NCBI GenBank assembly: GCA_006227965.1
Contig: SBFL01000328.1
Location: 1-7,850 of the forward strand
Length of the DNA: 7,850 nucleotides
Direction: 5' to 3'
DNA from: Bacteroidota bacterium
GTDB taxonomy: Bacteria > Bacteroidota > Bacteroidia > Flavobacteriales > Flavobacteriaceae
Of the stretch, positions 1 to 7,400 are shown piece after piece. Under the pieces are notes generated by a model. It made no database searches. It had not been told where the DNA came from and saw nothing but the letters and a program-made list of their open reading frames with translations. How positions within the stretch are numbered: position 1 is the stretch's first letter; every line of letters starts with the position of its first letter. The translations under genes were made by a program, and so were the position numbers.

Positions 1-149
1 ACAAAGGCATAAAGCCGTGGAAGGTCCCTTTTGAACTTTTTGGCCAGAATTATTTTGTGATCCTCTATGGAGGGCGCAATTTTAATGGGGATACAGGAAA
101 AGAAAAAGAGCGAAAACAGCAGGCTCAAAAGTAAAAGCGACTTATTCAT
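1..149 (-). CDS. Partial lipoprotein of unknown function (N-terminal 49 residues, runs off the left edge)
   Basis: The minus strand is open from an ATG at 149-147 to the window edge, giving 49 full codons. The protein begins MNKSLLLLSLLFSLFFFSC, a Lys followed by a long Leu/Phe stretch and ending in a lipobox-like FFSC with the lipidated Cys at residue 19. After it comes a mature start, IPIKIAPSIEDHKIILAKKF, then KRDLPRLYAF. An AAAAGGGG run stands 3 bases before the ATG and may be the ribosome binding site. The residues after Cys19 are not acidic, so the surface-export signal described for Bacteroidota lipoproteins (an acidic or Ser-rich stretch after Cys) is absent, and a periplasm-facing location is the better guess. 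The mature start resembles small flavobacterial lipoproteins of unknown function as far as I recall; no function can be assigned. It is transcribed away from the peptidase cluster. Confidence 0.75.
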   Translation of the reverse strand, partial: MNKSLLLLSLLFSLFFFSCIPIKIAPSIEDHKIILAKKFKRDLPRLYAF

Positions 150-591
150 GTCCCCTTTTCGAAAAAGTATATCAAGAATTATACCAGCTGGATTTCTCCA
201 CCAAAGAAAAGCAAACAACGGCCATAATCCATCAGATGCAGGTACCGAAAAAAGTCATTTTAATACCTTTAAATGGAAATACTCATTGCCAGAAATATTG
301 TTGGCAGGCGCGCTCGGACAATGAAGGGGGGCTCTGTAAAGCCTTTGTAACAAATCAAAAGTGAATATGGGCCATATAGTAAAATACCCGGGCACAAGCA
401 GGCATGCCCCAGGTATTAAATTAAAATTCATCCCGGATGACCTTTAAAAAAGAAGTTCAGGCTCAGGGCTATGCTTCTGGGGGTATCTGGGTAAAACTTT
501 CAGGAAATAAAACATACCTTAGGCCACATGTACCACTGAAGACAGTACCGGCTTATTGATTGATTGGAAGACAATGCCAAAAAGACCAACT
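150..591. other. Intergenic region between divergent genes
   Basis: This stretch separates the minus-strand lipoprotein gene from the plus-strand S10 peptidase gene and must hold the promoters of both. Open frames here are short (for example a 26-codon one at 367-447) and show no recognisable protein pattern or signal peptide. GGGCA at about 392 and TGCCC further on could form a weak 5-bp stem. Three tandem ATTG units sit at 555-566, just before the peptidase start. I see no RNA gene, insertion sequence or clear operator. Confidence 0.5.
178..205 (-). promoter_or_regulatory. Possible promoter of the lipoprotein gene
   Basis: Read on the minus strand, TTTG (205-202) is followed after 18 bases by TATAATTCTTG starting at 183. 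The TTTG box and spacing fit the Bacteroidota -33 element and its usual distance to the -7 element. The -7 match to TAnnTTTG is poor, while TATAAT happens to fit the general bacterial -10 box. A transcript starting near 171 would leave a leader of about 20 bases before the ATG at 149. This is a weak, pattern-only call. Confidence 0.2.
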
Positions 592-2094
592 ATGTTTAAA
601 TTGACTGTGTATACATTGTTTCTCGTTTGTTCTTTCGCCCTCACTGGACAGAACAACAAACAGGATTCCACCTCCATCCCGGAACCAAAATCCTTCATTA
701 CCTCGCATCAAATCAACAGTGGGGGCAAGGCCATTCCCTACAGGGCCGTTGCCTCAGAAACGTATCTGAAAAATGGCTCCGGTGAGCCGGTGGCCTCCCT
801 CTGGTCTGTGGCTTACCTAAAAGCAGACGCAAAAGACGTCAGCAAACGCCCCGTTACCTTTGTGTTTAACGGGGGTCCGGGATCGGCTTCCGTCTGGTTG
901 CATATGGGCATGTTCGGCCCTGAGCTGGTAAAGGTGGAATCAGACGCCAAAGAAGATGATGGAGCCGCTCCTTATAACCTGGTCCCCAATTCGAACGCCC
1001 TTCTGGATTTGACCGATCTGGTCTTTATCGATCCGGTGGGAACCGGCTACAGCCGCGTTATTGGAAAAGGCAAAGTCGAGGACTTTTGGGGGCTTAACCA
1101 GGACGCCAAATCCATTGCCAATTTCATGAGGGTATGGATTACGGAAAACAATCGCTGGTTTTCGCCAAAATACATTGCCGGTGAAAGTTTTGGCACTACC
1201 CGGGCGGCCGCCGTGGCAAATGCCCTGGAAGGGGATGGGCAAAACATGGCCTTAAACGGCCTGATCCTGATTTCCCAGGCACTCGATTATGCCGGGTCCA
1301 CCTCGGTCCACGACAACATCACCTCTTATTTGACCTACCTGCCCAGCATGGCCGCCACTGCCTGGTACCACAAAAAGGCGGGGCAGGGCAAGACCCTGGA
1401 AGCCTTTATGGAGGAGTGCCGGAAGTACACCTACCATTCGTATGCGCCGGTGCTTTATAAGGGTTCCCTCCTTACCGTAGGTGAGCGAGAGGAGGCAGCC
1501 GAAAAACTGAGCTATTTTACCGGCCTGAGCAAGGCCTATATCCTGAAATCGGACCTCCGGGTCCTGATACCGCGATTCCAAAAGGAATTGCTCTCTGATA
1601 AGGGCCTGGCCATCGGCCGGCTGGATGGGCGCTTTATGGGGGATGAAGCGGATGAGTTATCTGACGGCCCGCACCTGGGAGATCCGGCCAGCTATCAAAT
1701 AAGCGGGGCATATACCGCTGCCCTGAACCATTATTTTTCTTCCAAACTCAAGGTGAAAATGGATCGCCCGTATGTTACTTCCAATGGTGAACTTTCCCGA
1801 AAATGGAAGTGGAGGACGGTCCCCGAGGGGAGCTACTGGGAACCCACGGCGGTCAACGTTACCCGCAGGCTGAGTGAGACCATGCGCAGGAACCCGGAAA
1901 TGAAAGTGATGGTGGCCAGTGGGTATTATGACCTGATCTGTCCGTTCTTCGATGCGGAGTATACCTTTGCACGCAATGGGATAGAGCGGGAAAAAATAGT
2001 AATGACCTATTACGAAGCAGGCCATATGATGTATACCCATGAGCCGGATTTTATAAAACTGTCCAATGACATACGGCGGTTTTTGTCGGATTAA
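592..2094 (+). CDS. Secreted S10 family serine carboxypeptidase-like peptidase
   Basis: An exported alpha/beta-hydrolase of the S10 (serine carboxypeptidase) family, 500 residues from this start and close to the usual size of bacterial members. Residues 1-20 (MFKLTVYTLFLVCSFALTGQ) form a Sec signal peptide. The oxyanion-region motif FNGGPGSAS lies at about residues 92-100. The nucleophile motif GESFGT places the catalytic Ser at 199, GYYDLICP the Asp at 447 and YEAGHMMY the His at 478, so the triad is complete. S10 enzymes remove C-terminal residues from peptides; the side-chain preference cannot be read here. The frame is also open upstream: an ATG at 574 (preceded by GGAAG) adds six residues and a TTG at 556 twelve. 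I prefer 592 because the signal peptide is most compact from there, but 574 is a real alternative. The gene probably leads an operon with the serine hydrolase 53 bases downstream. Confidence 0.93.
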   Translation: MFKLTVYTLFLVCSFALTGQNNKQDSTSIPEPKSFITSHQINSGGKAIPYRAVASETYLKNGSGEPVASLWSVAYLKADAKDVSKRPVTFVFNGGPGSASVWLHMGMFGPELVKVESDAKEDDGAAPYNLVPNSNALLDLTDLVFIDPVGTGYSRVIGKGKVEDFWGLNQDAKSIANFMRVWITENNRWFSPKYIAGESFGTTRAAAVANALEGDGQNMALNGLILISQALDYAGSTSVHDNITSYLTYLPSMAATAWYHKKAGQGKTLEAFMEECRKYTYHSYAPVLYKGSLLTVGEREEAAEKLSYFTGLSKAYILKSDLRVLIPRFQKELLSDKGLAIGRLDGRFMGDEADELSDGPHLGDPASYQISGAYTAALNHYFSSKLKVKMDRPYVTSNGELSRKWKWRTVPEGSYWEPTAVNVTRRLSETMRRNPEMKVMVASGYYDLICPFFDAEYTFARNGIEREKIVMTYYEAGHMMYTHEPDFIKLSNDIRRFLSD

Positions 2095-2147
2095 AGGAGC
2101 GACTCTCAACAAGATTTGTAAAAACCAGGCCTTTTTAAAACATTGAT

Positions 2148-3704
2148 ATGAAAAATATTACCTCACTCCTGTTCATTCTCTGCCTGCTCCCCGCTATGCT
2201 GAACTCCCAGGCAGACATCGGGGTCAATCTTTCCGAGCTGGATACCTATTTCCGGAAAATGGTCGACGACTGGGACATCCCCGGTGCCTCCATCGGTATT
2301 GTTAAAGATGGCGAACTGGTGTTCACAGGAAATTACGGGGTGCTGGAAGCCGGGAAGGAAGGTGCCCCGGATGCCAATACCCTGTATGCAATTGCCTCGA
2401 ATTCCAAGGCCTTTACCTCAGCTATGATCGGCATGCTGGTGCAGGAAGGCAAGATGGACTGGAACGACCCGGTCCGGAAGTACCTGCCCTATTTTAACCT
2501 GTATGACTCCTGGGTGAGCGAGCACACCACCATCCGGGATATCCTGAGCCACCGGGTAGGACTGGGGACTTTCAGCGGGGACAATATCTGGTACAAGTCT
2601 GAGCTCCCGGCCCGGGAATTGATCAAAGGCTACCGGCACGTGCCCAGGGCGTACGAATTCCGGTCAGGCTATGGGTACTCCAATTTGATGTACATCGCCG
2701 CGGGGGAAATCATTGAAGTGGTCACTGGCAGGAGCTGGGCCGAGAATGTACAGGAGCGGATCCTGGAACCCCTGGGGATGAACCGGACCATCGCCTCCTT
2801 AAAGGAGCTGGAAGCAAAAGGAAACTACGCCACCCCCCACGCCCGCAACGAGGAGGGTAATTATCCGATCCCCTGGGTGAGCTGGGACAACGTGGCCGCT
2901 ACGGGGGGATTGATCTCCAGCGTATCCGACCTGGCCAAATGGATGGTCTTCAACCTTGACAACGGAATCCACGAGGGAGATACGCTGCTCTCCAGAGAAA
3001 CCCGCAACATGGTCTGGACCCCGCATAACAACCATATAGTGGACCACACGAGCCCGAACGACTTCAACCGGCATTTCAGCTCCTATGGCCTGGGCTGGGG
3101 GCTTAGCGACTATCACGGCCGCCTCCGGGTAGGCCATACGGGAGGCTTCGATGGCATGATCACCGCTGTCACCCTGATCCCGGATGAGGACCTCGGCGTG
3201 GTAGTGCTTACCAACGGGGTAAAAAGCCCCATCATGGCAGCCACGTATTACGCCCTGGACCACTTCCTTGGGCTGCAGCCAGTGAAGGACTGGTCTGCAG
3301 AGTACCTGGAGCGCACCAATGAGCGCATGGCAAATGATACCCGGATCACTGAACGCAAGGCCAAACGGGTCATGAACACAAAGCCTTCGATTCCCCGTGA
3401 AAAGCTCACAGGGACTTACAAGTCCGATATCTATGGCAAGATCAGTGTCCTGGAGAAAGATGGTAATCTAAAGCTGGATTTTTCCAGCTCCCCCCTGCTC
3501 TCGGCCACCCTGACGCACTGGCATTACGACGTCTGGGAGATCCACTGGGACCACCCCCAGGCCTGGTTCAGCTTCGGGACGGTGCAATTCAACACGGACA
3601 ACAACCTGGAGGTAACCGGCTTCGATTTTGATGTGCCCAACGACGATATTTTCTTTGAAGAGCTCAAACCATATCGGTTTGGTAATGTGGATGGCAGAAA
3701 ATAA
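2148..3704 (+). CDS. Secreted beta-lactamase/CubicO-type (S12) serine hydrolase with C-terminal beta domain
   Basis: A 518-residue exported penicillin-binding-like serine hydrolase. Residues 1-20 (MKNITSLLFILCLLPAMLNS) are a signal peptide, with cleavage likely around SQA. The catalytic domain (about 28-375) shows all three family motifs: SxxK as SNSK (Ser84 nucleophile, Lys87), YxN as YSN (Tyr177) and HTG at 330-332 in GHTGGFDGM. HTG instead of KTG is common in the class C-like esterase, D-aminopeptidase and CubicO branch, so this is unlikely to be a true antibiotic-hydrolysing beta-lactamase. Residues of about 415-510 form a separate Trp- and Asp-rich beta domain that looks like DUF3471, a small barrel also found behind other CubicO peptidases; it may shape the active site. 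The substrate could be a peptide, a D-amino-acid peptide or an ester. The cupin begins 15 bases after the stop, and the S10 gene ends 53 bases before the start, which suggests co-transcription. Confidence 0.92.
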   Translation: MKNITSLLFILCLLPAMLNSQADIGVNLSELDTYFRKMVDDWDIPGASIGIVKDGELVFTGNYGVLEAGKEGAPDANTLYAIASNSKAFTSAMIGMLVQEGKMDWNDPVRKYLPYFNLYDSWVSEHTTIRDILSHRVGLGTFSGDNIWYKSELPARELIKGYRHVPRAYEFRSGYGYSNLMYIAAGEIIEVVTGRSWAENVQERILEPLGMNRTIASLKELEAKGNYATPHARNEEGNYPIPWVSWDNVAATGGLISSVSDLAKWMVFNLDNGIHEGDTLLSRETRNMVWTPHNNHIVDHTSPNDFNRHFSSYGLGWGLSDYHGRLRVGHTGGFDGMITAVTLIPDEDLGVVVLTNGVKSPIMAATYYALDHFLGLQPVKDWSAEYLERTNERMANDTRITERKAKRVMNTKPSIPREKLTGTYKSDIYGKISVLEKDGNLKLDFSSSPLLSATLTHWHYDVWEIHWDHPQAWFSFGTVQFNTDNNLEVTGFDFDVPNDDIFFEELKPYRFGNVDGRK

Positions 3705-3719
3705 ATCTGAACAGCTACC

Positions 3720-4085
3720 ATGGAACCAAGAAAAGTAAACCTGGCCGAGAAGTTCAGCGCCTTTGAAGATTACTGGAACCCGCGAATCGCAGGAGCACTA
3801 AACGGGCAATACATAAAACTGGCAAAGCTGAAGGGCGACTTCGTGTGGCACCAGCACGAAAATGAAGACGAATTGTTCCTGGTCATTGAGGGGACGTTGT
3901 ACATCGAACTGGCCGACAAAACCCTGGAAGTAAACCCCGGTGAATTTGCGATCATCCCGAGGGGGGTCCTTCACAGACCCAGGGCTCCTGAAGAGGTAAA
4001 GGTCCTCCTTTTTGAGCCCCAATCCACCCTTAACACCGGCAACCTTGAAAACGAGCTCACCAGAAGGAAGCTGGACAGCATATAG
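3720..4085 (+). CDS. Small single-domain cupin protein
   Basis: A 121-residue protein that is almost wholly one cupin barrel. Cupin motif 1 is G39, H44, H46, E51 and G58 (in HQHENEDELFLVIEG), and motif 2 is G74, P80, G82 and H85 (in PGEFAIIPRGVLH). The two His, the Glu and the final His are the usual metal ligands, so metal binding is likely. There is no signal peptide or membrane segment, so it should be cytoplasmic, unlike its two exported upstream neighbours. Small cupins of this kind have varied or unknown roles (isomerases, dioxygenases, ligand sensors); none can be chosen here. The start ATG lies 15 bases after the serine hydrolase stop, indicating the last gene of an operon. The C-terminus (NTGNLENELTRRKLDSI) looks natural for small cupins, so I do not think it is truncated. 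Confidence 0.9.
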   Translation: MEPRKVNLAEKFSAFEDYWNPRIAGALNGQYIKLAKLKGDFVWHQHENEDELFLVIEGTLYIELADKTLEVNPGEFAIIPRGVLHRPRAPEEVKVLLFEPQSTLNTGNLENELTRRKLDSI

Positions 4086-4115
4086 ATTGAAGCGGAGGCA
4101 GAGCTACTCGGGGAT

Positions 4116-4172
4116 AAATACCGTTACGCGGGTTCCTTTTGTGATTTAATGGTATTTGATGGCGGATACCAT
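4116..4172 (+). repeat. Overlapping inverted repeats that could form alternative hairpins
   Basis: AAATACC at 4116-4122 is complementary to GGTATTT at 4151-4157. The same GGTAT can instead pair within ATGGTAT (4149-4155) to ATACCAT (4166-4172), a 7-bp stem with a 10-base loop. The two pairings exclude each other because they share 4151-4155. The sequence pattern is plain, but whether it acts in RNA, acts as DNA, or is chance cannot be told. Confidence 0.35.
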
Positions 4173-4214
4173 ATCATGAAATAAAATGAAGCCTCCACCA
4201 AAACTTTAAGCCAT

Positions 4215-4228
4215 GTCCTTGCCAGGAC
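4215..4228 (+). repeat. Short hairpin with a 4-base loop
   Basis: GTCCT (4215-4219), loop TGCC, AGGAC (4224-4228) is a perfect 5-bp stem about 130 bases after the cupin stop. No T-run follows it. It may be part of a transcript end or of a larger structured element. Confidence 0.3.
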
Positions 4229-4472
4229 TTAGCCAGGCGACATCCTGCCAAAAAGTGGTCAAATTCCATCTGCCGAATTTCGGTTTGCCTGGAATCCCAT
4301 TATGTGATCCACCCGGGAAACAACCACCTTAAGACCCCTGCGCTTTTGCTTAAATTTTGCTACCTTACCAGGGCACCGGCAATTTCGGCCCGTTTATCTT
4401 CTGGGCCTCGAAGGCCGGGGGTAAATCATGACGCGTTTGTTTTAAAATATCTCATAAGTAAACCTTTATTAC

Positions 4473-7400
4473 ATGCGAAATCCTTCTGTTTTTTTACTGC
4501 TGTTTTTAATGGCATTCGCTGCCAATGCTCAAACCGAAGATCTGATTCTGTTGCGTACCCCGGCCCTGAGTCCTGACGGCAGGCAAGTGGCTTTTTCCTA
4601 TCAGGGAGACATCTGGCGTATGCAAAAAGATGGTACTGACCTGGTCAGGCTTACCATTCACGAAGCCTATGAAACGAATCCTGTCTGGAGCCCGGATGGT
4701 TCACAGATTGCTTTTTCAGGCGGCAGGTATGGCAATAACGATGTGTTCATCGTCAATGCGGATGGGGGTGTCCCCAACCGGCTGACCCATCATTCTGCAG
4801 GGGATATGGTCTACAGCTGGGAAAAAGACAAGCTCCTCTTTACGACCACCAGAGCCTTCCGGCAGGTAGAAAGGGACGCGGAAATCTACCAGGTGGCTCC
4901 TTCCGGGGGCACCCCGGAGCGGCTTCTCGATGCCGTGGGTGACATGCCAGCGCTGTCTCCGGACGGCAGGTATATTGCATTTACAAGGGGAGCCTGCCGG
5001 GTAGCACGTGAACAGTATGAGGGTCCTGCAGATCTCGAAATCTGGCTCTACGACACTCAGAACAAAGCCTATTCCCAGCTTACCGATAATGAGGTGAATG
5101 ACTACATGCCCCGGTGGGCAGACAACGCCACACTGACTTATATAAGTGCGGCCTCAGGGCGATATAACCTGGTGAAACAGCCGATCCTGCAGGGCCGGAA
5201 GTCTGGGGAGGCAGAGGCCGTTACCCAATTCACGGAAGACGGGGTGCGCCACTTCGATGTTGTCGGAACCCAGTATGTCTTTGAAAGAAAGACCGGGATC
5301 TATAGCCTGCAGGAAGGTGGGCAGCCAAAACAGATCCAGGTAGACCTGCGCACCGATTACCGTTTTGACCCTTCAGAGCGAAAGACCTTCACCAACGGGA
5401 TCGATGCGTATGTGATTTCTCCCAATGGCAAATATATTGCCATGGAGATCCGCGGCGAGGTCTTCGTTAAGGAAAACGACAAGGAGAAAAAGCGCAGCGT
5501 CAATATCAGCAACCACCCCTACCGGGATCAGGTTCCCCAATGGCTGAATGACTCCACCCTTCTATTTATCTCAGACCGGGACGGCAACAGGGATATCTAT
5601 CTCGCGCGGTCCGGAGACCCAAACAAGTCAAACCTTTTTAAAACCCTGAAAGTTCGGCTCGAAAGGGTTTCGGATTCAAAAGGCCATGTAATGGACCTGC
5701 AGGTCTCCCCGGATGGAAAAAAGGCAGCCTACCTCCTGGGCAGGGGGCAGTTGGTGGTGGCCGATATAAACGAAAAAGGGAACCTGTCCAACCGTAAAGT
5801 ACTGTTGGATGGCTGGGCGACCCCTTCGGGCATTGCCTGGAGCCCGGACAGCCGGTGGCTGGCATACTCCCTGGACGACCTGACCTTCAACAGCGAGATC
5901 TACATACATGCTGCGGACAACAGCAGGAGGCCTGTAAATGTGAGCATGCACCCGAAAGGGGATTACAACCCGTACTGGAGTGCCAAAGGCGATAAGCTGG
6001 CTTTTGCCTCCACCCGAAACAGTGGAGGGGATGCAGACATCTGGTTTGCCTGGCTCACGAAGGAAGATTATGAAAAGACCAAGCGCGACCGGGAGGAAGG
6101 CTATTATTTTGATGATGAAGAGGACGAAAAGGAAGACGATAAAAAGGAGGAGAAGAAATCCAAGGAATCAGAGCCGATCAAGATCGATTTTGAGCGGATT
6201 TATGACAGATTGGAACAGGTCACTTCCCTTCCAGGAGATGAAGGTTCCGCCCTTGTTTCCGATGACGGAGAGGTGTTTTTCTTTACCGCCTCTACCGGTT
6301 TGGATGAAGGATCAGATCTCTACAGCATAAAATGGGACGGCAAGGACATAAAACAATTGACCAAGGGCGGTGCCCGGCCCGGTGGTCTGAGCTTTTATGA
6401 CAAGGAGGTCTATTATGAAAGCAAAGGCAGCCTGGCAAAGGTAAAGGATGACAAAATTACTGGGCTCCCCCACTCCGCCGTTATGAATATAGATCATGCC
6501 CGGGAACGCAGCCAGATCTTTGAAGAGGCCTGGAGCGCACTGAATGAAGGGTTTTATGACCCGAACTTTCACGGAAGGGACTGGGTGGCCCTGAACAATA
6601 AATACAAGCCCTGGACGCTGGCTGCTTCCACAACCCAGGATTTCAGGTACATGTTCAACATCATGCTGGGCCAGCTCAATTCCAGCCATATGGGGCTTTA
6701 CGGGTCTGACCCTGAAAAAACACAGCGTGAAAGCACCGGCCGTCTGGGGATTGAAGTAAAACCGATCAACGGCGGGGTGGAGATCGTTCATGTGGTGCCG
6801 AATACCCCCGCGGACAAAATTAAAAGCAAGCTGAACCCGGGAGAGTTGATCACTTCGGTAAATGGACAACCCATTGGGGCGGATACAAATTTCAATGCGC
6901 TGTTCAATGAAGAATCCGATAACCAGGTATTGCTCACGGTCCGCAATGGAAAGGAAGACAGGGAGGTGGTGATCAGGCCCTCCTCCAGCATCAGCACCGA
7001 TTTATACGAGGAATGGGTCGGGGAGCGGCAGCGACTCACAGAGCTTTACTCAGGGGGACGCCTGGGATACATCCATATCCGGGGCATGAACATGCCCAGT
7101 TTTGAGCGCTTCGAAAGGGAGTTAATGGCCTCCGGATTGGACAAGGAGGGGATTGTAATCGATGTGCGCTTTAACGGAGGGGGCTGGACCACGGATTATT
7201 TGATGACCGTGCTAAACGTCAGGCAGCACGCCTACACCATTCCACGGGGCGCCGCGGGCAGTTTGGAAAAGGAAAACACAAAATTCCGGTCCTATTACCC
7301 CTTCAGCGAACGACTCCCTCTAACCTCCTGGACAAAGCCTTCTGTAGCTATGTGTAATGAATCCAGTTATTCGAATGCAGAGATCTTTTCACATGCTTTC

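Larger units (their letters stand above)
4086..4472. other. Structured intergenic region before the tricorn-like gene
   Basis: This 387-base gap holds no convincing gene. It contains several short inverted repeats: 4149-4155 with 4166-4172, 4215-4219 with 4224-4228, CCGAA/TTCGG at 4273-4283, and GGCCT/AGGCC at 4404-4416. None is followed by a clear T-run, so a classical intrinsic terminator for the cupin operon is not visible. The promoter of the downstream gene must lie here; TTTG at 4436-4439 is a possible -33 box, but no good TAnnTTTG follows at a usable distance. The first 96 bases are open in frame with the cupin beyond its stop codon. Open frames further on are short or overlap the tricorn-like gene out of frame. 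Confidence 0.5.

Noticed and set aside
67..324. An 85-codon plus-strand open frame at the left edge
   Set aside because: It lies antisense to the start of the better-supported lipoprotein gene and has no domain, signal peptide or family pattern of its own.
515..522. TACCTTAG as a -7 promoter element for the S10 gene
   Set aside because: It differs from TAnnTTTG at one fixed position, but no TTG or TTTG box stands at the expected distance upstream.
2110..2142. A-run and T-run around CCAGGCC between the S10 and S12 genes as a terminator
   Set aside because: The arms pair only through five A-T pairs and the GC-rich centre is not a proper stem, so it does not argue against co-transcription.
2148..3704. 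The S12 gene as an antibiotic-resistance beta-lactamase
   Set aside because: The HTG motif, the extra C-terminal beta domain and the peptidase context fit the broad CubicO/esterase branch rather than a resistance enzyme.
4404..4416. GGCCTCGAAGGCC as part of a tRNA T-arm
   Set aside because: No acceptor stem, anticodon arm or CCA-end fits around it; it is only a short palindrome-like hairpin.
4366..4467. Promoter boxes for the tricorn-like gene (TTTG at 4366-4369 and 4436-4439)
   Set aside because: Neither has a good TAnnTTTG at a usual spacing. The second would put the transcript start at the ATG itself.
4304..4576. A 90-codon plus-strand open frame overlapping the start of the tricorn-like gene
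   Set aside because: It runs about 100 bases into the tricorn-like gene in another frame and has no recognisable protein features.
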